This document shows positions 1 through 10,820 of a stretch of DNA of 64,000 nt, in pieces. Position numbers and translations under genes: made by a program. This DNA is from Phalacrocorax aristotelis (taxonomy: Eukaryota; Chordata; Aves; Suliformes; Phalacrocoracidae), in contig NC_134288.1 of the NCBI RefSeq assembly GCF_949628215.1, positions 11,477,682-11,541,681 of the forward strand, in the 5' to 3' direction. The first letter of the stretch is position 1. Every line of letters begins with the position of its first letter. Below the pieces are notes generated by a model. That model did no database searches. It was not told the DNA's origin and worked only from the letters and a program-made list of their open reading frames with translations.

Positions 1-397
1 ATTTTAGTTGTTTTCCACTGAACGTACCTAATGTGGTTAATCTATTTAGAACGTTACCAGCCTAACTGCTATTCCCAACAGGTAATCACTTATTTTTCAT
101 TCTCCAACCCCTGTTGAGTATTGCTTCTTAATCCATTGCTCTGTCCTCATTTCCTTATTTCTATGAACTGATACCAGACAAAATTCCTAAGCTTTGCTCA
201 AGTTTCTCCCTTTGTTTTGCCTTTTAAAGTCCACCTGTATTTTCTTCACTCTTTGAGAATACAACCAACACTCTGCATCTCTCTGTATCTATTTGCAGTC
301 TTTAGTTTCTCTTCTCCATTTATATTATCCCATAACAGGGTATAAAATAGAAGAAAATAGTAACTCAGGTTGCAGAAAGCTTCAAGCATTTCCTTAC
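1..397 (-). other. ARFGAP1: ARFGAP1 intron 7, partial
   Basis: AT-rich intronic sequence following the exon 7 donor. No further coding exon, repeat or RNA gene is visible. Confidence 0.8.
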
Positions 398-3300
398 CGA
401 GTACAATGAAGACATAGCATTATTCAGGAAGTCATCCTCTTTTTTGGGAGGGTTTACTGTATTTCCAAACCCCACATAGCGATTCTCTTGGCTGCTATCA
501 TAAGAAAATGAATAAAGAGTATCTGCATTAGTATGCATTCACTAAAACCATTAAAAAAAACCTGAAAAGCAAGAAAGAATGACGATTGTTTAACACACTT
601 TAAAATACATCTGAAAAAAAGTCCTAAAGCACCTAGCAACCAAAATACAAAGCCACTCACTTCATAAAGACATAACATCAACAAGGAGCCACTGGTGAAT
701 CCTTGCAAATTAAAGTGACCCCTATGCAAGCTAATGTGGTCTTAATGACTCTCCAGGTTTAACAGATCACTGGTATCAGAAGACTGAGTCAATCCTAACA
801 AGGGGATACATGAAAATGAGAAATGGAAAGAAAGAAGAAAACAGTGTTAGCTTTATAAATACTCATATTTAACTCAAATCACTGTAAGATACTATACACA
901 CTAAAAATTCCCTAGTTTGGAGCCATCCACAGTAATATTTGGAGTTACAAGCTCTTTGTTCAATGCCATACAAACATTTTTGTTATACAAACGCATTAAG
1001 AGGCATTTTCCTTCCTCTTACCATCTATCACATTACCAACATATTTTCAGTAGTAAACCAGATGTAACTATTAACCAGTGAATCAGGATCACCATTGTGC
1101 AGCTTTAGTATAACATCCGACTCCTTGTTATGCTAGAGGGCCAGGCACTCAAAAAGTTAATAAATATCGCATTACCCTTGGTAGGAGTTGACATCATCAT
1201 TCAACCAGTCTTCAAAAGCCTTGTCGGAAGAGGCAGTTGCAGTCTGAGATTGTCCAGCAGAACTACTGAAATGAAAGATTTAGGAATCAAACTGTGAAAG
1301 CAAAAACCACTAGCTCAGCAGCGCAGCTTGACATATATCATCATAACACAGGTGAAAAATTGATTATTTCTTTCGTCTATCAAGTAGTGAACTCTAATGC
1401 AACCACTAAAAGCCACTGGAGTATTGAATGAATAACGCAACAGTAGACCCAGACACAGACAACGCTACTCAGACTACAGCTAGCCCCTGAACTTGCTGGA
1501 TGATGGCCAGGCATGAAGTGCTTGTTTGCTTGATTTACAACTGCTATTTCAGTTAACTTGATTCTTCAGTGCAAAGAATAGCAAACACTACACGAAAAAG
1601 CAGAAAAATAAAACTGCTGTGGTCCAGCTTTGATGCTCCCATCAATATTAGCACCATAAGGAAAAAGTCTGGTTCTTCTTCCCTGGCATTCAATCACAAA
1701 CTGGAACAGCACTGCAGTTAAGGTAGGGCTGCAACACACGACACGTGAGTGACAGCGACTAGTCTCAGGTGCATTACAAATCAAGATGAAAACAGCATGG
1801 ATTGTCCTCTGCTCTCACTCACTTGTCTCTACCATGGTTTAAGGTTCAAGCGGAGGATGTGGGAATTGTTACAGAAGTTAAAGCCCTGCCACCTCATACT
1901 CCTTAACTCCAGCAAAAGAAATGCTGTTCAGACCGCACCACTGACAGAATAAAACCAGCAGACATTCAGACATCAGGTCCTGCTGTAGCTGTAATAACAT
2001 TAGATAACAGGAATACATACCGATGAGTTGAAGACAGAGACATTTTAGGTTGAGGTGGGGTCCAGTTCCTGGCAGGAGAGGTTTCAATGGACCACTCCTT
2101 GCCTTCAGCTACTGTAGCCACCTAGAAGCGGTAAGAATCAAGAATGCTAGGCCAAAATTTTCATACAAGTTATACACTGGTCCTGTAAAATGAGGACAAG
2201 TAATTTTTCCAATTTGCTACCAGCTGCATAGATCAATTAGCTTGTTTCCACAAGAAACACATTTTTTTTCTGAATCTCAGGCTAGTAAGGTTGCATTGAA
2301 CACTGATTTTATTTCAGGCAACTGATTTTAGACAACTTCTTCAAACAGGCAAATTAGGTTTGAAGAGGAAAGACAAGATTAATAAAGAGATGTAAGCACC
2401 AATCACAGAATGGAGGAATAGAGAGAGGTGAATTTATACTCCAGTGTAGGGCAGCTGAAACACATACACAGAATTTAAATGTCCTCTCTGCTTCCTTCAA
2501 AGGACCTGAACTTCATCCCTTCACCCCAAACCACTCCTCTGATCCAAGTCATAACTTCAGCAAGTTAATATAAAATTTCTGAAGGCCTTGCCACAGAAAC
2601 CTTATAGTTCCATTTCACATACTAAAAGGCCTACAGCACAGAACTTACGAATTCTGTGCTTTCAAGATACTCCATCCCCTATTCCTAGCAACTTCTAAAA
2701 ATGCAAAGAGACAACACACACAACAAACTTTGAACTGCACGGATATCCCAGTGAGCACAGAATGTACCTTCTTACCTCTTCCATGGCAGGATCAGCAGAA
2801 AAATACAGTATCTTTGTAAGTCTCTAAGCTCACAAGTTCAAGTTTTTGCCATTTCATTTTTGGAAATGCCAAACCTCCACGAAACGATAATGCCATTACA
2901 ACCACCAATTTATTTGTTTACAGGCCTGCCAGTGTTTGGAGAATTGATTTACCATTTTATTACTACATATGCAAAAGATTTATCAACAATCACTTTGGAT
3001 AAAACCGTACTGCTGAAGTAGTAAACTCTACTGTGGACTGGGACAGCTCCGCTGACTAGCTGCGAAGTGAAAACTTGCGACAGTGAAAATCTGAGCCAAC
3101 TCAGCTAAATGTAGAACAGAAAGTTTCAAAAGAAAATTCGTACAAGAGTTGGGAAGAAGCACTCTAAGACTTATCCCTTTCTGGAACCACTGCAGAGGTT
3201 CAAAAGGTTGCTACTTTCCCTCCCCCTACTTCAAAAATAAGTGCTTACAAAGAACTTTGATATTTTCAGATAGTAGGGGATGAGGACAAACACACAATTG

Positions 3301-6300
3301 ACTTTACCTGATCTCTAAACAGAGCTGCAGCTTTGCTGTTGTACTTCTCTTGCATGGACCAGCAGGGATCATAGTCATCTTGGGACTCCAAGAACTCTCG
3401 AAATTTGCTATTGCCTCCAGCCTTCATTTTCTCCAGCTCAATATCCTTCCATTTGTCCATGGTTACAGAACGCACAAAACTAAAAAGCAGATTTTTTTTC
3501 TTTAAAATTAAAATCACAACTTGTTATAGTTTCCTGCTATAACAGCAGGGACAAAAGAAAAAAGGTTTATTACAACCTATCTCAAATGCTGGGAGTATAA
3601 ATATGTTAGAGAACACTCTCAGAGTATAGAAAGATAGATCATTGTAAGAAGGTGGTCAGATCCTCACTAAAATAAGCTAAAAATCATGCCATTTATTGGC
3701 ACTTAAAGGGGACAGTCAACAGAAGACAAGTGACAGAAAAAGCAGCTTTCTTCAGTCCAGAAATTAATCTAACTATAAAAGAAACTTTTCCCATACTTCT
3801 TCACTCAGCAATTTTCTTTTCCTGTCTATTTCAGTTACACTTAAGCGACCTGCAAGGACACCCTCTGTCCCTCCCCATGCTTCTGCTCATACGGCCATCA
3901 AGTATTGAGAGCTCAGATGTTTAAAATAGCCTACCATATAGCCTGACCTCATCCCAGGGCATCTACGACAGCAGTTAGCATCTCAGCTCTGCTTTGAGCC
4001 ATAAATTCTTGCTACTGCTCATTAAACTATATTAAAAAACAGAACAAAAAATCCCAGTGTCCTGTTATTAAATACAAGGTCACAGGGGGGAAAGAAAGTG
4101 AGACATCATCCTCATGAAGGCTCTTTAAAACTTGTATCTTGACCAATTTCTTTTTGTCCCTAAAGAAATACCCTTCATCATGTCCTCAGCAGTTTCATTT
4201 TTTCTTTCATGTAACATATGGAATAGTTCCAAACTCTCACATTTCATACGCAATTTCTACTCATTAATGAGCTTCAAATCACCCCTTGAAAATCAAAGCA
4301 TGTACTTCTGAACGGCTTCCTTGTTTTGGTGATTTCCTTCCTGGACTTTCTCTCCCTTTCTCATTTGAGTAACTATCCCATGCTCTGCCCCTGTTGTATA
4401 TACACACACTGTGAATCTCTGGAACACGTAACAGTTCTTGTTCCACAGATCCCACCTCAGCTGAGTATGTTTCTTGGAAAAAACAAGAACTATCGCTTAC
4501 ATCACCAAAAAACCAAATCTCCTGAACAGAATAAAACCGATGTATACATCTGTATACATATCAAAAACGTTCTGTAAGCGTACTGTGACTTTTTTTGCTC
4601 AACTCTCAAGCTGCTCTAGCACTACTTCAGTTATAATTGATAAAGATTATAGAAGATTTAAAGAATAGAGTACAAGGACTAGCGCAGTATTACCAACACC
4701 ACCGCACCACCTCAGATGTAGCTAGAGACATTGGTGTCTAGAACTGGGCATGACATAGCTGCAGTGGTGCAGCACACACCCCAACTAATTATAAACAAGG
4801 CACAGAGAATAAAGTTCACTTTGCAGAGGAGCATGAAGCAAAATTGCCAGTGAAATGTTGGAACTGAGACATTTTACACCCTTCTGAAATGTGTTCTTTT
4901 CACAGCCATAATGTACCCCGAGGTAACCCAACTCAGTCCATCATGTGCTTGAAAGGCTGACCTGAGGTGAACTCCCAAGCCTCGGTGTTTTCCTGAGCAC
5001 TCAAGACAGATCCAAATTCCATAGGTCACACTCACCCACTGGGGGTTAAATGCACCACACTCAAAACAGACCTGTGAGAGAAAAACAATTAACTCTGACA
5101 CTTAGCCATTACTTCTCCACGTGAAGTTGTCACAGCACAGTTCAGAAAGTCAGATCATGAAAATGTTACACGCGGAAAATAATTTCAGAAGGGAGAGTTG
5201 TTTGGAAACACCTTCCCTGACAGCATAAGCTTCCTTCAAATATTTATTTATGCTGCATGGAAATAAATCTTCATTAAGTTGCCTGACTTGGATTATAAAA
5301 ATTAGTGTACTGACTACCAGAAACCAGTGAGGAAATACAGGTGAGCAAATAGAAATTAAGGAGCAAAGAATTCAACTTGATTTCGTTTCCATGTTGTCTT
5401 GAAGGAGAAGAAAGTAACCAAACTGAGTTCTTGAGGTTTCCTTGGCAAAATAAAGATGCAACATGTAAAGATTGGAATATTTATTCAGTCATACTACAGT
5501 TTGGCAGTAAATGATAGCAGATCTAAATGGAGCTTTTTCTGAAAAATAGCTAGTGCAACAACTAAAGTTCTTATTGGAATCACCATTCAAGGTTTAATGC
5601 ATTGGTATAAGTAAAACTGAACCTGTCCATGGGTTATCACATTTAAGGTAGCATATAATCAAGCTACTTGAAATAGACCATTTTAATTAAGCTGAGCCCA
5701 AGACATCACTTTCTCAACAGCCTCCAGGGGTTTCAGCGTGATGAACTTCTGGAAGACTCGTGCCAAACACGCAGCAATGTATAGTAATACACACATGAAT
5801 AAAAGTTACTGGAACTAACACAAACATGAGATATCCAAGTTTATATGTTACTATTAGTTAGCCACACTAGTGCTACGAAGATGATAGCTTTAGTGTTTAT
5901 AACTGCATAGTATAAATAACTGCGGTATTTAACTGCGACACAAATATGGAGTAGGTACGATGAAAATTCAATTCTACAAAACAAATATAAAGAAGATTAT
6001 AATTTTCTCACATTGTTCTCATCTTGTGCTCTGACTTCCTTGAGAACTTTCCGTGTTCTTGGACTTGCCATGATTCTACAGAGGGAGAAAAACAAAACAA
6101 AACAAAAAAAACCCCAAGTCATACTCAAGGATTTGATATTGGTAAGATGTTGAGTACCTTAAAAGCACATCTCTATGAAAAAGTGCTTACCATCTAAACC
6201 ACTGCATCACAACCAGCTGCAGGGGAAAACACAACCCAAACAAAACCCCCAAACCCTCACAGCCTTACTTCTCCATTTACTTCGTACATTTGGGAGGATA

Positions 6301-9300
6301 CAGTCATCTTAAATCATTAATTGGAAAGGAGTAATTCAGCCATAGCTGAAGAGGGGGCAGGGGATGATGGACACGGAGACTCTTCTATGGCATATGTTTT
6401 ATCAAAACACACTCTAATTTGATGCTGCTCCCAGACCCATCCACGACCCTTTCTGAAACCACTTTATAATCACGTATGCTTACACAGGGTCACATGCATA
6501 CAGCTAAACAGCAGAAACTTACACTTAAGAGTGAACACATTGCTGAAAAAGCACTTAACTAGAAGACACAAAAACCTCTGATTTTGCAGACATATTGAGT
6601 TTGTTATCAATTGAATTCTAATAAACTAAGGTCATTATTGGGACCTTTTATACAAAATAGAACTCTAATTCTGACAGTCACATCTTGCTTGCAGACCACA
6701 TCATCTTACTCTAATTTTTATGAAGCATGAAACACAGCAGCAGGAGCAGTGCCAAACCACAGATAAAATTCATGTTAAGAAAAAAAAAGTGACTCACACA
6801 CAGCACACAGCCTGGAAACACTGAAAGTACACAAAACACTCAAGATTAAAAGAAACACAGTGTAGTGTGCAGCATAAGACTACAGTTTAGATAAAAAATG
6901 AATTCACATTTCCAACTAATTTGGTAGTACAATATTTAGATTAACTTTAAATAAATAACATCTCTTCTTCCTTATTACTTCCGGGCCATCTTTTCGTTTC
7001 TACTCCAGAAAACTTCTAAGACATAACAGAAGACAGAGAAGTCACCAAGCTGACTAGAAACAGCACCAACTACTGAATTGCAAGTTTACTGGTCAGTCAA
7101 GATATGAAGCAAAAAATAGCAGACCAATATTTTCATCAGATACTGGTCTGAGCAGCAGAAACGCCTTTATGCAAGTCTTTGACACACGTTCACTGTGCTA
7201 TTTGACTAAAGAGTCATCACTCCTTAAATTATCGATAGGATTAGCAATCTCACAATAATCTGAGAAGGTAAATGACTAAGTGTTACATACAACTGCCGCA
7301 ACCCAGTAGGCGATAGAGGGAGACCATACCTTTAATTAGAAAAGGAAGGTTATTTTAAAAAGAAAAATACTACAGGTAAGAAAACATTAAATTTATATGA
7401 ATGTGACAATGTCAGTTTCTTAGACATCGCTAAAGCAGAACAGCCTTCCCGTGAACTGCAACCACAGCCATACAATAAATACAGTTATATGCACCGCCAG
7501 CTAAGACAACATGAGAGGACAAGAGGAAATGGCCTCAAACTGCATCAGGCAAGGTTTAGATTGGATATAAGGAAAAATTTCTTTACTGGAAGAGTGGTCA
7601 GGCATTGGAACAGGCTGCCCAGAGGTGCTGGAGTCACCATCCCTGGAGGTGTTAAAAAAACATGTAGAAGTGGCACTTTGGGACATGGGTTAGGAGGCAT
7701 GGTGTCACGATCCACTGTTGGGTTGACCAGTTTGGCAGAGGTTAAACCCCCCTGCTTTCCAACCGACCTCAGATAATTCTGGGAGGTTGGGGGCAGCTGG
7801 GCTTAACTTCTGATTAACTCCAATGTGTTATCGTGACTAGGTTCCTTTTACATTCTCGGAAACAGAATTAAGACTCAAACCAGAGTAAAGTGCCAAGTCA
7901 CTTTATTTGGCCAGAAAGAGGTACAGGAGAGAAAAGCAAAGAAAGAGAGAAGGAAGGTGAAAATGGAACGAGAGGGAGAGAGGGAGGGAAAGAGTGGGAC
8001 TGTTGCGATAGCTATCACCACGGATCTGCGGCAGTCTGTCTGGTCCATGTGGGGAGTCCAGGTGTCCGATGCATCTTTGAAGCCAGCAGAGGGGGGCGAT
8101 GTTCCGGAACACACCCCCTATCATCTCTACTTGTTTCCCCTTTTATAAGGGTGCTCTCCTGCATAGTCAGTAACTGTTCTGCATATGCCTGCCTCCCACT
8201 CCACGGTGGGGCACATGCCCAGTACTGTTGCTAGAAGGTGCTTGAAAGTTCTACAGGGTACAAGCCCCCCCATATGTGCCAGTCAGCCTGGGGCCCAGGC
8301 GTATGCACAGTGGGCACGTACTCTGAGATTACAGGGCACACATTCCTGCCGGGTCGACCTTGGTGATTAAACTGTTCTGCTCAGCTGCCGTGGTGATCAG
8401 GCTCTAGTAGTGAAACTTGCCTGCCAACAAAGTTGAGACAAGTTTCTAGTCCCTGCCACATGGTGGTGTTGGGTTGGTGGTTGGACTTGTGATCTTAGAG
8501 GTTTTTTCCAACCTTAACGATTCTGTGATTCATAAAGAAATAAGCTAAACATTGTACCTATGTATTATCACTGTTAAAAGCAGAAATTATCTGTGGCAGA
8601 ACTCACTGCCTTTCATGTAAAGCACTTACTCCTTTGTAAACATCTTGTTGACAAGCACTTAATTTAAGGGGCAGTGTTTTCACTGACATTTACAATATGC
8701 TGTCTTTCAATTGCAATTAATTTGTTTTAGACAAAAACAGATAAGTTGTGGGGAAAAAACTGGTTTAAACTGAAAAGATTACTGTAATTAATGGTGTGTA
8801 AAATCTTAATTTGATGCAGGATGACTGGAAAACTGAACAGAATTATTTTTATCAGTAATGAAACAGAAATTGTGTAACTAACTTTCAGAAAAGGGCAAAG
8901 TATGGCAAACAACCCCTCGTATAATGAAACACTTTCTCCAAAAGTATTCCAATAACAACATTTCTTTTTATATAACTTATTTATGTGCATGCAAGGAGGG
9001 AGATAGCACTACACATAGAAGGTGTTTCCCCATATCCTGAACAGAGACCATAAACACATTTATACAAACTGAAGTCCATGTCCTCAATTCTAGTGTTTGT
9101 CACTGGCAAGATGAGGGAAAATCCTCCTCTGCAGTACAGAAGTTATTTACTTAACTTAGCAGTAATAGCCAGACAGACAATTGTGCATACTTTGGGTATC
9201 TTTGCCATTTCTGTTATATTCTCTCTGCACACCTACTCCCCTTCCTTAAGGCTGTATTTCCCCAGCAGCTTCTTGTACGTTACTGACAATTTATCAGGTC

Positions 9301-10790
9301 CCTCTCTTTGGCTGGCCACTCATTCCCCTTGTTGCTATCCTTCCTTTACCATTTTTCCCTCCTTTTCCCAGGTTTTTGAAGCAGGTTTTCATTCAGAATA
9401 CCAAAGAGAGGCAAACTACATGCAAAGGCCTTCCAGCGCCAGTGGCAAATGATCATTGCTGGAGCTGAACAGGAAAGCCTCTTCCCAATCCAATTCGGCA
9501 CGTGCCAGGCATTTTCCACAGAGCAGAGACAGACGCTCTACAGCAGCCAACATCCACACCATTTCAGTGGTCACATGCAAGACAAGTTTCAGATCTCTGA
9601 CTCCAAGCTGATAGAGGAAGCAATTGCCTTTGGGTCTGCCATAAGTTTTTATCAAAAAAAGCAGTTTTTAAAAGAAAGACTTTGGACAACTGCAGTCTGA
9701 ACATACGCCTATTCCAGAAACATCAAGTTCCCTGACCAAACCACCACACCCGTCTGGTGGGATGGCAGAACTTCATCCACACCACGTCAACCAAGAAAAG
9801 TAGGAGGTAACTAAGGCCACCAGCTTCTCGCCTTTCCCTCCTCCACCAAATCATTTGGAAACACAGGAAAAGGGGACAAGGGAAAAGAGTCACACTCTAA
9901 GCATTCTAACAGGTAACATCTTTAAATGTGCCTAGTTTATTTCCAACCACATTTACCCACAAAGTTGTACATGATCAAGTTATCATTGTTCACCACCCAA
10001 AAGCTGAGCCCTACTAGCTGACTGGGCACGTGGCCGCTGTGCTGTTTAAGTTTCAGGAGTAAGCACTGAAGCAACAACTGTGCAGGCACCTTAAGTATGC
10101 ATTGTTTTGATCTTACGTAAATGGACACAAGCAGTAAAGAAAACAGTTAACTTAGGAATAAATTTTTGTTGAGGAACATAAATATCTTGGACTAAGGGTT
10201 CCACGGCAGAAAGAGACAGCTTCAGACAGACCAATCTCACGCTCTTATTTCCCAAACAATCTGCTTCCAGAGCAAAATCTAGACATGCACCATATGAGTT
10301 TCCATGCTAGGAATCTTTAGCTTGCTAAAAGCAAGAAAAGGCAGAAGCAGCAGTAGCTACTTTTAAGTGGAAATGAGCTGTAATAGGACTTTGCTCCTCT
10401 GATGTAGGAGCAAATTCACAGAGCCAACCTTTAAAGACCTTTGCAATTCAGTATGCAGAGATCAAGCAGTGACGTGGTCTGCATGACTTCACGGTCCTGA
10501 AGGCTCCCTCTGAGTCTCACTAGGGCAAAAAGGCCACGGGGGCCTCGTCAGCTGAAGGAACGCTCTGAACCAAACGTGCCAGCCATCTCTAGGCAGCACG
10601 CAAGGTTCACGTTCAAATACATATATCAGAGGCCGCTGCACACTATTGAAGTCGTGCAGCTTTGCACACTCGGAAGCGCAGCCACCTTACCAAGGGCTTC
10701 GCAGGGGATGCCAGGAAGGCGATTTCTTCACGCACACCTGCGATGGGTGGATCCGAGTCCAGGAGGCCTCCCTCAGAACATGGCCGGACT
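1..10790 (-). CDS. ARFGAP1: ARFGAP1, 5' half (gene-level entry, 3' end outside window)
   Basis: ADP-ribosylation factor GTPase-activating protein 1. It stimulates GTP hydrolysis on ARF1 at the Golgi and so controls COPI coat dynamics. Six coding exons on the minus strand (6075-6012, 5071-4962, 3479-3308, 2121-2021, 1265-1176, 494-398) join in frame into residues 1-210, nearly identical to vertebrate ARFGAP1. The ArfGAP zinc finger is complete (C22, C25, C42, C45; C-x2-C-x16-C-x2-C) and the arginine finger is R50. Residues 200-210 ([11 protein letters not shown]) open the ALPS1 amphipathic motif, which continues beyond position 1. Human ARFGAP1 is about 406 residues, so roughly half is present. 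All junctions are GT/AG. The start is the MASPRTRK initiator, 4 nt into the second exon. The first exon (about 10.69-10.79 kb) is inferred and non-coding. NKAIN4 lies divergently upstream. I see no frameshift or missing catalytic residue. Confidence 0.95.
398..494 (-). CDS. ARFGAP1: ARFGAP1 exon 7 (residues 178-210, start of ALPS1)
   Basis: The acceptor TTATGATAG is followed by C|AGCCAAGAG, giving [20 protein letters not shown] and then [12 protein letters not shown]. This is the region leading into the first ALPS curvature-sensing helix. The exon ends in phase 0 at TCG|GTAAGG. In human the next residues are the GWSSFTTGASRF block; no matching sequence occurs in positions 1-397, so the next exon is off the left edge. 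Confidence 0.94.
495..1175 (-). other. ARFGAP1: ARFGAP1 intron 6
   Basis: A 681-bp AT-rich intron between exons 6 and 7 with GT/AG ends. No other feature is recognised. Confidence 0.9.
1176..1265 (-). CDS. ARFGAP1: ARFGAP1 exon 6 (residues 148-178)
   Basis: The acceptor TTCATTTCAG is followed by T|AGTTCTGCT, giving [15 protein letters not shown] and then [15 protein letters not shown]. The AFEDWLNDD block is a hallmark of ARFGAP1. It is 90 nt long and ends CAAGG in phase 2 before GTAATG; the split codon GG|C encodes G178. Confidence 0.94.
1266..2020 (-). other. ARFGAP1: ARFGAP1 intron 5
   Basis: A 755-bp intron between exons 5 and 6. The short open frames inside it resemble no known protein. 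Confidence 0.9.
2021..2121 (-). CDS. ARFGAP1: ARFGAP1 exon 5 (residues 115-148)
   Basis: The acceptor CCGCTTCTAG precedes GTG GCT ACA. The exon encodes [13 protein letters not shown], then [12 protein letters not shown] and a serine-rich end (SLSSTH). This matches the linker after the GAP domain (human VALAEGREWSLESSPAQNWTPPQP). It is 101 nt long and ends CG in phase 2 before GTATGT; the split codon CG|T gives R148. It is more diverged from human than the GAP exons, as expected for a linker. Confidence 0.93.
2122..3307 (-). other. ARFGAP1: ARFGAP1 intron 4
   Basis: A 1186-bp AT-rich intron. It holds a perfect 9-bp inverted repeat (2635-2643 with 2652-2660), described under findings. Nothing else is recognised. 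Confidence 0.9.
3308..3479 (-). CDS. ARFGAP1: ARFGAP1 exon 4 (residues 57-114, rest of ArfGAP domain)
   Basis: The acceptor CTTTTTAG is followed by T|TTTGTGCGT, completing S57 and giving [19 protein letters not shown], the conserved core helices of ArfGAP1-type GAP domains. It continues through [13 protein letters not shown] and [14 protein letters not shown]. It is 172 nt long and ends in phase 0 at CAG|GTAAAG. Substitutions relative to human are conservative (for example [10 protein letters not shown] against QEDYDPCWSL). Confidence 0.96.
3480..4961 (-). other. ARFGAP1: ARFGAP1 intron 3
   Basis: A 1482-bp AT-rich intron between exons 3 and 4. No repeat, RNA gene or additional exon is seen. 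Confidence 0.9.
4962..5071 (-). CDS. ARFGAP1: ARFGAP1 exon 3 (residues 21-57, zinc finger)
   Basis: The acceptor TCTCTCACAG precedes GTC TGT. The exon encodes the heart of the ArfGAP domain: [12 protein letters not shown], then [14 protein letters not shown]. It carries all four zinc ligands (C22, C25, C42, C45) and the catalytic arginine R50. It ends CTC AG in phase 2, before GTCAGC. The split codon AG|T gives S57 with the next exon. The open reading frame runs on past the donor, but those extra residues are intronic. Confidence 0.96.
5072..6011 (-). other. ARFGAP1: ARFGAP1 intron 2
   Basis: A 940-bp intron between the first coding exon and the zinc-finger exon. Nothing beyond AT-rich unique sequence is seen. 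Confidence 0.9.
6012..6075 (-). CDS. ARFGAP1: ARFGAP1 exon 2, first coding exon (residues 1-20)
   Basis: On the minus strand a pyrimidine-rich acceptor (CCCTCTGTAG) is followed by AATC and the initiator ATG at 6071-6069. The exon encodes [20 protein letters not shown], the conserved N-terminus of ARFGAP1, and ends in phase 0 at 6012 before a GTGAGA donor. Human has V in place of A at residue 15. Only four 5'UTR bases lie in this exon, so a separate upstream non-coding exon is required. Confidence 0.95.
7489..7702 (+). mobile_element. CR1 LINE fragment, left part (ORF2 tail / 3' region)
   Basis: Translation of the plus strand gives the familiar avian CR1 reverse-transcriptase tail: [20 protein letters not shown], then [10 protein letters not shown] and a degraded SLEVFK-like block. 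It joins the CR1 segment at 8464 to make one 3'-truncated-at-5' copy of about 285 bp. It is inserted antisense to ARFGAP1, in intron 1. It is too short and degraded to be active. The left boundary is approximate. Confidence 0.9.
7902..7907 (-). terminator. LTR polyadenylation signal
   Basis: AATAAA on the minus strand, about 240 bp downstream of the LTR TATA box, the expected place for the R-region signal. It lies in the same orientation as ARFGAP1, so it could also act as an intronic premature poly(A) site. Confidence 0.5.
8141..8147 (-). promoter_or_regulatory. LTR TATA box
   Basis: TATAAAA on the minus strand inside the solo LTR. It would place the U3/R boundary near 8115. Confidence 0.55.
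8464..8532 (+). mobile_element. CR1 LINE fragment, right part (3' terminus)
   Basis: Continues the CR1 after the LTR insertion: GTTGGACTTGTGATCTTAG, a TTTTTTCCAACC block and the terminal ATTCTGTGATTC repeat typical of avian CR1 3' ends. Removing 7703-8463 restores an uninterrupted CR1 consensus order. Confidence 0.9.
10691..10790 (-). other. ARFGAP1: Probable non-coding exon 1 of ARFGAP1
   Basis: Exon 2 contains only 4 nt of 5'UTR, so an upstream exon is required. The best donor in the CpG island on the minus strand is CCCTTG|GTAAGG, with the last exon base at 10691. A TATAAAGG box at 10820-10813 would put the start site near 10788. An alternative donor (CGCAG|GTGTGCG near 10735) and starts further upstream (closer to the ZNF143-type motif at 11243) cannot be excluded. 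Confidence 0.45.
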
Positions 10791-10812
10791 CCCGGCGAGC
10801 ACACCGGCCTCT

Positions 10813-10820
10813 CCTTTATA
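10813..10820 (-). promoter_or_regulatory. ARFGAP1: TATA-like box, ARFGAP1
   Basis: TATAAAGG on the minus strand inside the CpG island, about 125 bp before the proposed exon 1 donor. Confidence 0.4.

Larger units (their letters stand above)
7703..8458 (-). mobile_element. Solo LTR of an endogenous retrovirus, nested in CR1
   Basis: A 756-bp insertion that starts TG (TGTCACGATCC) and ends CA (CCCTGCCA). It is flanked by a 5-bp direct duplication CATGG at 7698-7702 and 8459-8463. On the minus strand it has a TATAAAA box (8147-8141) and, about 240 bp downstream, an AATAAA polyadenylation signal (7907-7902), in LTR order U3-R-U5. The element therefore points in the same direction as ARFGAP1. No internal viral region or second LTR is present, so it is a solo LTR left by LTR-LTR recombination. 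The family is unassigned; a 5-bp duplication would suit an ERVL- or beta-like element. Confidence 0.88.
6076..10690 (-). other. ARFGAP1: ARFGAP1 intron 1 (5' boundary inferred)
   Basis: Runs from the proposed non-coding exon 1 donor (CCCTTG|GTAAGG, intron starting 10690) to the exon 2 acceptor at 6076. It carries a CR1 fragment (7489-8532) interrupted by a solo LTR (7703-8458). The remaining sequence (6076-7488 and 8533-10690) is unique and AT-rich, with no further gene recognised. Confidence 0.65.

Noticed and set aside
2400..2425. AATCACAGAATGG as a CR1 remnant
   Set aside because: Too short to distinguish from chance; no adjoining CR1 sequence.
7489..7776. 95-codon plus-strand ORF as a host gene
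   Set aside because: It is the CR1 reverse-transcriptase tail running into the solo LTR.
7890..8370. ORFs in the LTR as retroviral protein remnants
   Set aside because: A solo LTR has no coding region; these frames match no gag, pol or env feature.
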